Source of the DNA: Metallibacterium scheffleri | GTDB taxonomy: Bacteria > Pseudomonadota > Gammaproteobacteria > Xanthomonadales > Rhodanobacteraceae | Assembly: GCF_002077135.1 (NCBI RefSeq) | Contig: NZ_LDOS01000001.1 | Location: forward strand, 74,219-138,218 | Length of the DNA: 64,000 bases | Direction of reading: 5' to 3' | The notes under the pieces: model-generated | The model's database searches: none | What the model saw: the letters and a program-made list of their open reading frames with translations, nothing else | What the model was told of the DNA's origin: nothing | Shown: piece by piece, positions 8,963-17,168 of the stretch | Layout: each line of letters starts with the position of its first letter | Position numbering within the stretch: the stretch's first letter is position 1 | Made by a program: the position numbers and the translations under genes

Positions 8963-9871
8963 CTAGCGGATCGGCACGTACTGCAGCAACTGCGGTGCCG
9001 CGGCATGCATCGGCAACAGCCAGTGGTCGGCCAGCAGAAAGCCGAACAGCGCCGCCAGATAAATGATCGAGTAGGCGAAGGTGCGCATCGCGAACAGCTC
9101 ATCCGGCGGGCGTAGCATGCGCACGGCGTAATACAGGAACCCGATGTCCAGGATCAGCGCGCCGCCGAGATAGAACAGCCCGCTCATGCCGGTCAGATAC
9201 GGCAGCAGCGTGGCCAGCACCAGCAGCACGGTATAGGCCAGCAGGTGCCAGCGCGTGACCACCACGCCATGCGTGACCGGCAGCATCGGGATGCCGGCGC
9301 GCGCGTAATCGGCGCGGCGGAAAATCGCCAGCGCCCAGAAATGCGGCGGCGTCCACAGGAAAATGATCAGCACCAGCAGCAGCGCGTGCGGCGCCAGCGT
9401 GCCGGTGACCGCCACCCAGCCCAGCGCCGGCGGCGCCGCGCCGGCGATGCCACCGATGACGATGTTCTGCGGCGTGGCGCGCTTGAGAAACGCGGTGTAC
9501 ACCCCCGCGTAACCGATCAGCGAGGCCAGCGTCAGCCATGCACTGAGCGCATTCACTCCCAGCGCGAGAATCAGCATCGAAACCACGCCCAGCGCCAGGG
9601 CGAACAGCAACACCTGCAGCGGACGCAGCGTGCCGGTAGCCAGCGGCCGGTGCGCGGTGCGCGCCATCATGCGGTCGATGCGCTGGTCGATGAGGTGATT
9701 CAGCGCCGCCGCCGAGGCCGCCGCCAGCCAGATTCCGGCCAGGCCCAGCAGCAGGTGCCGCCACGGCGGCAGGCCGGGCACCGCCAGCAGCGCACCGATC
9801 AGCGCGGTGAACACCAGCAGGGCGACGACACGCGGCTTGGTCAGTTCCAGATACTCGCGCCACAACTTCAC
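8963..9871 (-). CDS. ctaB: Protoheme IX farnesyltransferase (heme O synthase)
   Basis: This 302-residue UbiA-superfamily prenyltransferase has about nine membrane helices. The first aspartate-rich motif is [20 protein letters not shown], and the second conserved loop is [15 protein letters not shown]. The start [16 protein letters not shown] is typical of CyoE/CtaB. It converts heme B to heme O at the inner membrane, the precursor for CtaA just upstream. ctaA stops one base before ctaB starts, so the two form one operon feeding the heme a3-type oxidase encoded by ctaCDE. Confidence 0.97.
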   Translation of the reverse strand: MKLWREYLELTKPRVVALLVFTALIGALLAVPGLPPWRHLLLGLAGIWLAAASAAALNHLIDQRIDRMMARTAHRPLATGTLRPLQVLLFALALGVVSMLILALGVNALSAWLTLASLIGYAGVYTAFLKRATPQNIVIGGIAGAAPPALGWVAVTGTLAPHALLLVLIIFLWTPPHFWALAIFRRADYARAGIPMLPVTHGVVVTRWHLLAYTVLLVLATLLPYLTGMSGLFYLGGALILDIGFLYYAVRMLRPPDELFAMRTFAYSIIYLAALFGFLLADHWLLPMHAAAPQLLQYVPIR

Positions 9872-11017
9872 TCAGAACTCCCGCTGCGTGGATGGACGCT
9901 GCGTGGCGGCCAGCAACCAGATCAGGGTGAACAGCAGCAGCGCGGCGCCAGCATTGTGCGCGGTGGCCACGGCCAGCGGCAGACCCAGCACCACGTTGCC
10001 GATGCCCAGCAGCACCTGCGCGCACAGCAACAGCGCCAGCACGATGCCCTGCGGCTTCAGCCCGGCGCGCGCCGCGCGCCAGGCCAGCCACAGCCCGTAA
10101 ACGAACACGACTACGGCGCCGATGCGATGCGCCATCTGGATCGCCGCGCGCGCCGCTGCATCGAGCACGCCGCCTTCGTAGTTGACCCCGATATCGCGCC
10201 ACAACACGAAACCTTGATGAAAGTTCAGCGCCGGCCACCAGCGGCCCGCGCATTCCGGGAAGCTCGTGCCGCAGGCCAGCGCGGCATAGTTGGTGCTGGT
10301 CCAGCCGCCCAGCGCGATCTGCATCGCCAGCAGCAGGAGGCCCAGCGCCACCCAGGGCAGCAGGCGCCGCGCTGGTATGTCGCGGGTGCCCGCGCCGCTC
10401 AGGCGCAACGCCGCGTAGGCCAGCAACGCAAACGTGGCCAGTCCGCCCAGCAGATGACTGGTGACGATGGCCGGCTTCAGCAGCAGGGTCACGGTCCACA
10501 TGCCCAGCATGGCCTGGAAGATGATCAAACCCAGCACCACCGTCAGTACCTTCCACGGTGCCGCGCGGCGCAGCCGCCACGCAGCCAGCAGCGGCAACGC
10601 GATGGCGATGCCGGCCAGCGCGCTGGAGTATGCGTGCTCGCCACCCATGTACAGCCAGACACCCGCCGCTGCGGCGAGCGCGGCCACGATCACCGCAACG
10701 CGTGGCATGCGCTGGCGCCAGACCGCACCCAGCGCCAGCAGCAGCACCAGCACACCCAGCGTGCCCGCGATGAAGCGGTGCACCTGTTCCCGCCAGGCCA
10801 GATGCACGGCCACCGGCCGCTGCGGAAACGCGGCATCGGCCGCAGTGATCGCGGCGTGGTGCGTGGGCCAGGTGATCTGCCCATAGCAGGTCGGCCAGTC
10901 CGGGCAGGACAATCCGGCGTTGGACAAGCGCACGAAGGCACCGAATACGATCACGCCCAGCGCCAACGCGGCGGCGATCCAGGCCAGCGGCCGCACCCAT
11001 GCGGGCTTGACGATCAC
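9872..11017 (-). CDS. ctaA: Heme A synthase
   Basis: This 381-residue protein of the COX15/CtaA family has eight membrane segments in two halves. Conserved heme-ligand histidines lie in AVHLAWREQVHRFIAGTLG, KPAIVTSHLLGG, NFHQGFVLW and the closing helices (MAHRIGAVVV, ATAHNAGA). The cysteine pairs LSCPDWPTC and ACGTSFPECAG mark it as a Cys-containing type. It oxidises the C8 methyl of heme O to make heme A. Start GTG 11017 is chosen because GGAGG lies eight bases upstream and it overlaps the stop of the preceding gene as GTGA. Confidence 0.96.
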   Translation of the reverse strand: MIVKPAWVRPLAWIAAALALGVIVFGAFVRLSNAGLSCPDWPTCYGQITWPTHHAAITAADAAFPQRPVAVHLAWREQVHRFIAGTLGVLVLLLALGAVWRQRMPRVAVIVAALAAAAGVWLYMGGEHAYSSALAGIAIALPLLAAWRLRRAAPWKVLTVVLGLIIFQAMLGMWTVTLLLKPAIVTSHLLGGLATFALLAYAALRLSGAGTRDIPARRLLPWVALGLLLLAMQIALGGWTSTNYAALACGTSFPECAGRWWPALNFHQGFVLWRDIGVNYEGGVLDAAARAAIQMAHRIGAVVVFVYGLWLAWRAARAGLKPQGIVLALLLCAQVLLGIGNVVLGLPLAVATAHNAGAALLLFTLIWLLAATQRPSTQREF

Positions 11018-11571
11018 TTGAACAACCTCCGCAGATCCTTGTTGATGCCGGCCACGGAGACCGCTGGCGGGTAATACACGATCGCCGTGCCGTCCGCCGC
11101 CACCAGGATCACCGCGACCTGATCGGCCGGCCGCGGAACGAAGCGCAGCAATTGCGGAGCCCGGGTTCGCCCCAGCGTCCAGGATTGCAGCGCGCCATGC
11201 GTGTCGGCCAGAACCGGTGGCGCGCCGACATACAACAGGCGCAGGTTCTTGCTGCTCTTGTTCAAGCCGATCTGCGCGTTGTGCAGCATGTACAGCTTGT
11301 ACAGGCACGCCGCGGCGCAACCCGGCCCGGCCAGGGCCAGCAGCGTGTATTGCGGTGTCGCTGCCTTCCACGGCCAGTCCTTGCCTCCGGCGATGCCGAC
11401 CTTGAGCGCGGCAAAGCTTTCCTGCGGCACGATCGGTTGCCCGTGACTGCTGGCGCTTGGCACCCATCCGGACAGCGCCAGGATGGCGGCCAACAGCATC
11501 GGCGCGAAAAACACGGCGGCGATCAGCAGCAACTGGCGGCGGCCGCGGCGAGGGTCAAGTGAAGCGTTCAT
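11014..11571 (-). CDS. Conserved membrane-anchored protein of the oxidase assembly operon
   Basis: This 185-residue protein has one N-terminal membrane anchor (LLLIAAVFFAPMLLAAILALSGW) and a periplasmic domain. I cannot name it from a characterised family. The segment GPGCAAACLYKLYMLHNAQIG has a C-x3-C pair, the spacing of Sco proteins, followed by LNKSSKNLRLLYVG, so a thioredoxin-fold redox or copper role is possible but unproven. Its place between SURF1 and ctaA, with a 4-base GTGA overlap to ctaA, points to a function in oxidase assembly. ATG 11571 is preferred; an in-frame TTG at 11580 directly abuts the SURF1 stop. Confidence 0.75.
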   Translation of the reverse strand: MNASLDPRRGRRQLLLIAAVFFAPMLLAAILALSGWVPSASSHGQPIVPQESFAALKVGIAGGKDWPWKAATPQYTLLALAGPGCAAACLYKLYMLHNAQIGLNKSSKNLRLLYVGAPPVLADTHGALQSWTLGRTRAPQLLRFVPRPADQVAVILVAADGTAIVYYPPAVSVAGINKDLRRLFK

Positions 11572-11580
11572 GCGTGGCAA

Positions 11581-12324
11581 TCAGTCCTGGCGATCATTTT
11601 TTGGCGGCTCGACGCGCCGGTGCAGCACGATGAAAATCACCAGCGCCGCGGCGGCAAACGAGAACCACTGGAAAGCGTAGGCCTGGTGCCGCGCAGGCGG
11701 GATGAAGGTCGGCGTCCAGTCGCGCAGATAGGCCGACTTTGGGTTCGGATCCAGCAGTACGATGCCGGGGTACAGGCGCTGATCGAGATCGCGGCTGATC
11801 TGGCTCAATTCGAGGTAGGTGCTCAGCTTGGGCCATTGCTTCTGCCGCGCGATCTGGTCGCCGCCCAACTTCAGCCCGGGTGGCGGCATCGACGCATACA
11901 GCCCATGCAGGGTGAGCTCGCCGGCGGGCAGCGGCGGCATCTGCGGGCGTCGGTCGAGCTCACTGTTGCCGTGCGGCAGAAAACCGAGGTTGACGATCAC
12001 CAGGCGCGCGTGACCCTGCACCACGAACGGCACGTAAACATCGACGCCGACCTGCTCGCCGATGGTCTGGTCGTCCCACATGTAGGCACGGCCCTGTAGA
12101 TAGTGGCCGTGCACCGCGATGTGCGCGAAACCGTGATGCGGCGCGGTGTCGCTAACCTGCGCGAACGGGATCAGCGGCGCATCCGTGGCATGCGCGAACC
12201 GCGCCAGCAAGTGTTCCTTGTACGCCGCGCGATCCAGTTGCCAGATGCCCAGACGCACGAAGATCGCGATCCCCGCCAACGTCAGCAGCATCGCGAACCA
12301 CGAGGGTCGGCGCAGTCTCAGCAC
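11581..12324 (-). CDS. SURF1 family cytochrome oxidase assembly protein
   Basis: This 247-residue SURF1 protein has two flanking membrane helices (residues ~10-28 and ~215-235) and a periplasmic domain between them. Family blocks are GIWQLDRAAYKE, VHGHYLQGRAYMWDDQTIGEQVGVDVYVPFVV, VNLGFLP and HQAYAFQWFSFAAAALVIF. SURF1 helps insert heme A into subunit I. The start is GTG 12324, preceded only by a weak Shine-Dalgarno. It is the first gene of the SURF1-hypothetical-ctaA-ctaB-ctaG run and is divergent from the small DUF2909 gene over ~54 bp. Confidence 0.94.
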   Translation of the reverse strand: MLRLRRPSWFAMLLTLAGIAIFVRLGIWQLDRAAYKEHLLARFAHATDAPLIPFAQVSDTAPHHGFAHIAVHGHYLQGRAYMWDDQTIGEQVGVDVYVPFVVQGHARLVIVNLGFLPHGNSELDRRPQMPPLPAGELTLHGLYASMPPPGLKLGGDQIARQKQWPKLSTYLELSQISRDLDQRLYPGIVLLDPNPKSAYLRDWTPTFIPPARHQAYAFQWFSFAAAALVIFIVLHRRVEPPKNDRQD

Positions 12325-12350
12325 AAACGCAGCCTTGACCTGCCGCGGTC

Positions 12351-12356
12351 TATACT
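12351..12356 (+). promoter_or_regulatory. Candidate -10 box for the DUF2909 gene
   Basis: TATACT lies 23 bases upstream of ATG 12379. A TTGACC at 12335-12340 is only 10 bases away, too close for a standard -35. The same TATACT -10 core recurs upstream of the ankyrin gene, rsmG and hppA in this window, which raises confidence that it is real. Confidence 0.4.
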
Positions 12357-12378
12357 GGGTTTGTCATTGACCGGATGC

Positions 12379-12606
12379 ATGTCTATGCACACCTTGTTCA
12401 AAGCCGCATTGATCCTGATGCTGCTGGCGGCGATCTTCAGCCTCGGCCAGGCGTTGTTTTACATGATGACCGAGCGCCCGGACTCCAACCCCAAGCGCAT
12501 GGCATGGGCACTGACACGACGCATCGGGTTTTCGCTGGGTGTGTTCCTGCTGGTGATCATCGGCATCCTGACCGGACTGCTCAAACCGCATGGCCTGGGT
12601 GGCTAG
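12379..12606 (+). CDS. DUF2909 twin-transmembrane protein
   Basis: This 75-residue protein has two membrane helices, LFKAALILMLLAAIFSLGQALFYMM and IGFSLGVFLLVIIGILTGLL, joined by a polar TERPDSNPKRMAWALTRR loop. That is the DUF2909 pattern, found next to cytochrome c oxidase genes in many proteobacteria. The function is unknown; an accessory role in oxidase assembly is inferred from location only. ATG 12379 is used; ATG 12385 is an alternative two codons in. It is the only plus-strand gene between the SURF1 and ctaE units. Confidence 0.85.
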   Translation: MSMHTLFKAALILMLLAAIFSLGQALFYMMTERPDSNPKRMAWALTRRIGFSLGVFLLVIIGILTGLLKPHGLGG

Positions 12607-12660
12607 CCACGCGGATTCCGGCGGATCCGGACGTTCCAGGTCCGCGTGACGCACTTCGGA

Positions 12661-13530
12661 CTACATGATGTAGACGAACAGGAACAGCCCCAGCCAGACG
12701 ATATCCACGAAGTGCCAGTACCAGGCCACCGCCTCGAAGGCGAAGTGGTGTTCCTTGCTGAAGTCGCCGCGCCAGGTGCGATAGAGAATCACCAGCAGCA
12801 TGATCGTACCCAGCGTCACATGCAGACCGTGGAAGCCGGTCAGCAGGAAGAACGTGGCGCCATAAATGCCGCTGTGCAACGTCAGATTCAGATGCGTGTA
12901 CGCATCGATGTACTCGTGCGCCTGGAACCACAGGAACAGCGCGCCCAGGATCGGCGTGGCCGCCAGAAACACCAGCATGCGGCGGCGATGGCCATCGCGC
13001 AGCGCGTGGTGCGCGATGGTGATGGTGACGCTCGATGACAGCAGCAGCAGCGTGTTGAGCAGCGGCTCGCCCCACGCCGGTACCGTCTTGAACGGTCCGC
13101 CGATGGCGTCGGGACCGGCGGTTGGCCAGCCGCCGGTATAGCCGCGGAACAGGTAATAGTTGGTCAGCGCGCCGTGGCCCTCGCCGCTGAGCCACGGCAC
13201 CTGCAGGCCACGGCTGTAAAACAGGGCCCCGAAGAACGCACCAAAAAACATCACCTCGGAAAAGATGAACCACATCATGCCCATGCGGAAGGACACGTCC
13301 ACCTGTGAGTTGTACGCCCCGCGCTGCGATTCGCGGATGACCTCGCCGAACCAGCCGAACTTCATGAAAATGATGATGGCGACGCCGGTGAAGAGCAGGA
13401 TCGGGCCTTCCGGCTCGATCCCGTCCAGCCAGTGCGCGGCGCCCCACATGAAGATGAACAATCCGACTGCGGCGATGATCGGCCAGCGGCTCCCGTGGGG
13501 GACATAGTAAGCACCGGCTTGCTGGGACAT
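12661..13530 (-). CDS. ctaE: Cytochrome c oxidase subunit III
   Basis: This 289-residue subunit III has seven membrane helices. Diagnostic blocks are YYVPHGSRWPIIAA, MGMMWFIFSEVMFFGAFFGALFYSR, GFHGLHVTLGTIMLLV and HHFAFEAVAWYWHFVDIVWLGLFLFVYI. It stabilises proton pumping by subunit I. Start ATG 13530 gives the canonical MSQQAGAYYVP N-terminus. The 135-bp gap upstream, before the small protein at 13666, contains a CGGCGGT-caa-ACCGCCG hairpin at 13562-13578 and no Cox11 gene. Confidence 0.97.
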   Translation of the reverse strand: MSQQAGAYYVPHGSRWPIIAAVGLFIFMWGAAHWLDGIEPEGPILLFTGVAIIIFMKFGWFGEVIRESQRGAYNSQVDVSFRMGMMWFIFSEVMFFGAFFGALFYSRGLQVPWLSGEGHGALTNYYLFRGYTGGWPTAGPDAIGGPFKTVPAWGEPLLNTLLLLSSSVTITIAHHALRDGHRRRMLVFLAATPILGALFLWFQAHEYIDAYTHLNLTLHSGIYGATFFLLTGFHGLHVTLGTIMLLVILYRTWRGDFSKEHHFAFEAVAWYWHFVDIVWLGLFLFVYIM

Positions 13531-13665
13531 GGCGAAGTTCCGTTGCGAGTTGGTTTCGATACGGCGGTCAAACCGCCGCGTGGATGAACGCGAGTTTAAG
13601 CCAACACCATCGCCGCGCAATGCTGCCGTGCACGCTGGCGTTGCGCGCGTCGCCTGCGGCGCGCA

Positions 13666-13815
13666 TCAAAAAAAGAGATGCTCAAGGAAAAAGACCACGT
13701 AGAACCCGGCCGAGACCAGCGCCAGGATCAGCGCCGTACGCCGCGCCTTGCTCTGGCGCGTACTCGATTTTGGATCATCGGCCTGGGGACGATGCTTGCC
13801 GGAATTGCTGTTCAT
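13666..13815 (-). CDS. Small single-pass membrane protein of the oxidase cluster
   Basis: This 49-residue protein (starting MNSNSGKHRPQADDPKS) has a basic hydrophilic N-terminus and one C-terminal membrane helix, RTALILALVSAGFYVVFFLEHLFF. Size, position between subunits I and III, and the FYxxFxxE helix resemble the cytochrome oxidase small assembly proteins that precede cox11 in other gammaproteobacteria. Here cox11 itself is absent. ATG 13815 is chosen because it removes an implausible Arg-rich extension. It starts 43 bases after the ctaD stop and should be co-transcribed. Confidence 0.65.
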   Translation of the reverse strand: MNSNSGKHRPQADDPKSSTRQSKARRTALILALVSAGFYVVFFLEHLFF

Positions 13816-13857
13816 CGCGAAATCCGACCGGGCGCGGGCACCCGGCCGCAAGCATCC

Positions 13858-15480
13858 TCAGTGGGTGATATCGCCGTGCGCGAGCATCCCGGGCAGGATC
13901 TCCGGCGGCGTCGGATAGCTGTGATGCGGTGGCGGCGAGGACAATTCCCACTCGAGTCCGCGCGCGCCCTCCCACACCCGTGCCGGCGCCTTGTCCCTGG
14001 CGAAGTACACGGTGTAGATGATATTGCCGACGAAGATCAGCTGGCTGGCGCCGAACACGAAGCCGCCGATCGAGCTGACCATGTTCCAGTCGGCGAACGC
14101 CACGTTGTAGTCGGGGATGCGGCGCGGCATGCCGGCCAGGCCGAGGAAATGCTGCGGGAAGAACAGCACGTTGACCGAGATCGCGCTGAGCCAGAAGTGG
14201 ATCTTGCCCCAGCGCTCGGAATACATGTGCCCCGACCATTTCGGCAGCCAGAAGTACACGCCGGTCATGATGCCGAAGGCCGCGCCCGAGACCAGCACGT
14301 AGTGGAAGTGCGCCACCACGAAGTAGCTGTTGTGGTACTGGTAGTCGGCCGGCACCAAGCCGAGCATCAGGCCCGAGAATCCGCCGATGGTGAACAGGAT
14401 CACGAAGGCCACCGCGAACAGCATCGGCGTCTCGAACGTCATCGAGCCCTTCCACATCGTCGCCACCCAGTTGAACACCTTCACCCCGGTGGGCACCGAA
14501 ATCAGCATGGTCGCGTACATGAAGAACAACTGCGCGCCCACCGGCAGGCCGGTGGTGAACATGTGGTGCGCCCAGACGATGAACGACAGGAAGGCGATCG
14601 AAGCTGTGGCGTAAACCATCGGCTTGTAGCCGAAAATCGGCTTGCGCGCGAACGTGGGGATCACCTCGGAGATGACGCCGAACGCCGGCAGGATCATCAC
14701 GTACACCTCGGGGTGCCCGAAGAACCAGAAGATGTGCTCGTACAGCAGCACATCGCCGCCACCGGCGGCATTGAAGAAATTGGTACCGAAATACCGGTCG
14801 GTCAGCAACATGGTCACCGCGCCGGCCAGCACCGGCATGATCGCGATCAGCAGGAACGCGGTGATCAGCCAGGTCCACACGAACAGCGGCATCTTCAGCA
14901 GGTCCATGCCGGGGGCGCGCAGGTTGAGGATGGTGGCGATGATGTTGATCGCGCCCATGATCGAGCTGATGCCCATCAGGTGGATCGCGAAGATGGTGAA
15001 CGCCAGGGACTCGCCGGTCTGCAGGATCAGCGGTGGATACATCACCCAGCCACCGGCGACCGCGCCGCCGGGCATGAACAGCGTCGACAGGATCAGCAGG
15101 AAAGCAAACGGCAGGATCCAGAACGACAGGTTGTTCATGCGCGGCAACGCCATGTCGGGCGCGCCGACCATCATCGGGATCTGCCAGTTGGCCAGGCCCA
15201 CGAACGCCGGCATGATCGCGCCGAAGATCATGATCAGGCCGTGCAGCGTGGTCAGCTCATTGAAGAAATATGGCTGCACCAGCTGCAATCCTGGCTTGAA
15301 CAGCTCGGCGCGGATGACCATGGCCATGGCACCGCCGATGAAGAACATCACCAGCGCCAGCACCAGGTACATGGTGCCGATGTCCTTGTGGTTGGTGGCG
15401 AACAGCCAGCGATGGACGAAACCCTTGGGCACGTCGTCGTGGTGGGCGTCGTCGTGGTGGATGGCGGCGTCGGTGCTCAT
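13858..15480 (-). CDS. ctaD: Cytochrome c oxidase subunit I (aa3-type)
   Basis: This 540-residue heme-copper oxidase subunit I has twelve membrane helices. Visible are the WLFATNHKDIGTMYL N-terminus, LHGLIMIF (heme a ligand region), and WFFGHPEVYVMILPAFG with His256 and Tyr260, the crosslinked CuB pair. WAHHMFTTGLP (CuB histidines) and YFVVAHFHYVL (heme a and a3 ligands) follow. The Glu in GHPEVY marks the A1 subclass. It is the catalytic proton-pumping subunit, downstream of ctaC in the same operon. It needs heme A from CtaA and CuB from an assembly factor. Confidence 0.98.
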   Translation of the reverse strand: MSTDAAIHHDDAHHDDVPKGFVHRWLFATNHKDIGTMYLVLALVMFFIGGAMAMVIRAELFKPGLQLVQPYFFNELTTLHGLIMIFGAIMPAFVGLANWQIPMMVGAPDMALPRMNNLSFWILPFAFLLILSTLFMPGGAVAGGWVMYPPLILQTGESLAFTIFAIHLMGISSIMGAINIIATILNLRAPGMDLLKMPLFVWTWLITAFLLIAIMPVLAGAVTMLLTDRYFGTNFFNAAGGGDVLLYEHIFWFFGHPEVYVMILPAFGVISEVIPTFARKPIFGYKPMVYATASIAFLSFIVWAHHMFTTGLPVGAQLFFMYATMLISVPTGVKVFNWVATMWKGSMTFETPMLFAVAFVILFTIGGFSGLMLGLVPADYQYHNSYFVVAHFHYVLVSGAAFGIMTGVYFWLPKWSGHMYSERWGKIHFWLSAISVNVLFFPQHFLGLAGMPRRIPDYNVAFADWNMVSSIGGFVFGASQLIFVGNIIYTVYFARDKAPARVWEGARGLEWELSSPPPHHSYPTPPEILPGMLAHGDITH

Positions 15481-15510
15481 GGCCTGAAGCCTCGGTCAGT
15501 GTGAATCGGA

Positions 15511-16458
15511 TCAACCCTGCGGGGCGGCGCCGGGAGCGGCGACGACCTGCGCGGTACGGGAAACATCCTGCATGCGCGATTTGTTTTCCTGCGTCACCAG
15601 CCACTGCTGGAACTCGGCGCGCGGCACGGCCTTGATCACGATCGGCATGTACGCGTGATCCTGGCCGCACAACTGCGCGCACTGGCCACGATAGGTGCCG
15701 GGCTTGTCGAGCTGACCCCAGGCGTCGTGAATCTGGCCGGGAATGGCGTCGGCCTGCCAGCCCAACGCCGGCACCCAGAAACCGTGGATCACGTCCGCCG
15801 CGGTGATCAAAAACTGGATCTTGGTGTGCGTGGGCACCACCAGCGGGTGATCAACGTTGAGCAGATAATCATCGACGCCGTGCGCGGACTTGATGCTCCA
15901 CGGACTGATGCCTGAATCCATCTGCCGCGCATCGTTGCTGTCGGTGGCCAGCATCGAGATGATGCTGACGTTGTTGACCGGCTGGCCTTTGTAATCGATG
16001 TACTCGTAGAACCACTTCCATTGCACGCCGGTGACCTTGACCGTCAACACCGAATGGCTGGTGTTGTTTTCATAGACCAGGATACGCGTGGCTGGCCACG
16101 CCAGGCCAATCAGGATCAGCACCGGAAGAATCGTCCAGATCACCTCGGCCTTGGTGTTGTGTGTGAACTGGGCCGCCTCGGCGCCTTTGGATTTGCGGAA
16201 CTTGAGCATGGCGTAAATCATGGCCCCGTAGACCACCACGCCAATGCCGACGCACACGTAGAACACCGCCATGTGCAGATCCCACACGTCGTGCGACAGG
16301 GGGCTGGCGCCGCGCGTGAGGTTGATCTGCCATTGCGTGGGATGCTCGGGGTTGGCCAGCGCAGCCGTCGACACCAACATGCCGGCCAGAGCCAGCAGCA
16401 TGCGCGCACGCCAATGCGCGCTGGGCCGGGTTGCAGGACGGGTCGCGAGCTGGGTCAT
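15511..16458 (-). CDS. ctaC: Cytochrome c oxidase subunit II
   Basis: This 315-residue subunit II has a signal peptide (MLLALAGMLVSTAALA), two membrane helices and a periplasmic cupredoxin domain. The CuA ligands are all present: His225 in DVIHGFW, Cys260, Cys264, His268 and Met271 in GQCAQLCGQDHAYMP. The aromatic VQWKWFYEY electron-entry segment is also present. No cytochrome c domain is fused to the C-terminus, so this is aa3- rather than caa3-type. Start ATG 16458 overlaps the DUF2244 stop (ATGA). Confidence 0.97.
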   Translation of the reverse strand: MTQLATRPATRPSAHWRARMLLALAGMLVSTAALANPEHPTQWQINLTRGASPLSHDVWDLHMAVFYVCVGIGVVVYGAMIYAMLKFRKSKGAEAAQFTHNTKAEVIWTILPVLILIGLAWPATRILVYENNTSHSVLTVKVTGVQWKWFYEYIDYKGQPVNNVSIISMLATDSNDARQMDSGISPWSIKSAHGVDDYLLNVDHPLVVPTHTKIQFLITAADVIHGFWVPALGWQADAIPGQIHDAWGQLDKPGTYRGQCAQLCGQDHAYMPIVIKAVPRAEFQQWLVTQENKSRMQDVSRTAQVVAAPGAAPQG

Positions 16459-16964
16459 GGGCTTGTCCGTGGATCCTGTTGATGAGCGGGCAGGCGCAAA
16501 CGCGCCAGACTGTCTTCAAGTTGCTTGCACACCACCTGACGCTCCTCCTCGCCGAGAAACGCGCCGATTTCCAGCGCGCGTCCGTGCGAAACCAGCGTCA
16601 GGCGCGGATGCGCATGCCCGGGCTGCAGGCGCACGCGCACCCAGTAAGGCTGCAGTTGCACGCGGCTGCGCTGCGCGGGAAAGCGCACGATCTCCAGCGC
16701 GTCATCGGTCAAGGTGATGCGTTCGGCGCGCTCGCCCGCGCGCCATACCGCCGCGAACGCCAGCACCACCACCGCCGCGTCGATCAGTGCGAAAAATGGC
16801 GCGTAGGCATTGCCTGCCAGGCTGCTGACCAGCGCCACCAGCATGATGTAGCCGGCGAGCAGGCCCGCGGCCCAACGCAGGCCGCGCAGACTGAGCGCGC
16901 GATTGGGCCGCAGCCACAAAACCTGCACACCTGAAGACGGCGATGGCGTGTTGATCGAGATCAC
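16455..16964 (-). CDS. DUF2244 membrane protein
   Basis: This 169-residue protein has two adjacent membrane helices (residues ~30-75) and a C-terminal soluble domain. Blocks WLRPNRALSLRGLRW, WRAGERAERITLTDDALEI, YWVRVRLQPGH and SHGRALEIGAFLGEEERQVVCKQLEDSLARLR match DUF2244 (PF10003), commonly encoded beside coxB. The function is unknown. The start is GTG 16964; the ATGA overlap with ctaC suggests it leads the ctaCDE operon. Confidence 0.85.
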   Translation of the reverse strand: MISINTPSPSSGVQVLWLRPNRALSLRGLRWAAGLLAGYIMLVALVSSLAGNAYAPFFALIDAAVVVLAFAAVWRAGERAERITLTDDALEIVRFPAQRSRVQLQPYWVRVRLQPGHAHPRLTLVSHGRALEIGAFLGEEERQVVCKQLEDSLARLRLPAHQQDPRTSP

Positions 16965-17168
16965 GGCGTTTCGGTTTCCTTCAGCTTGCAGAATAGCGCC
17001 CGCTTGCGTCGACCGGCAAGACGCAAAATCGCGTCCATCGACTTGACCGCGGTCAAACCCCGTGCCGATTGGCCGGCGCTGCGACAACATGCCGCATGGC
17101 GCGCATCGCGGCATCGCCCTGATCGGCGCCACAGCTAAACTAGCAGGCTGCATCACGACGCATTGCCC

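Noticed and set aside
13646-13676. Terminator between ctaE and the small membrane protein (poly-A run)
   Set aside because: The T-run on the coding strand encodes the Phe-Phe end of the small protein and precedes rather than follows the hairpin.
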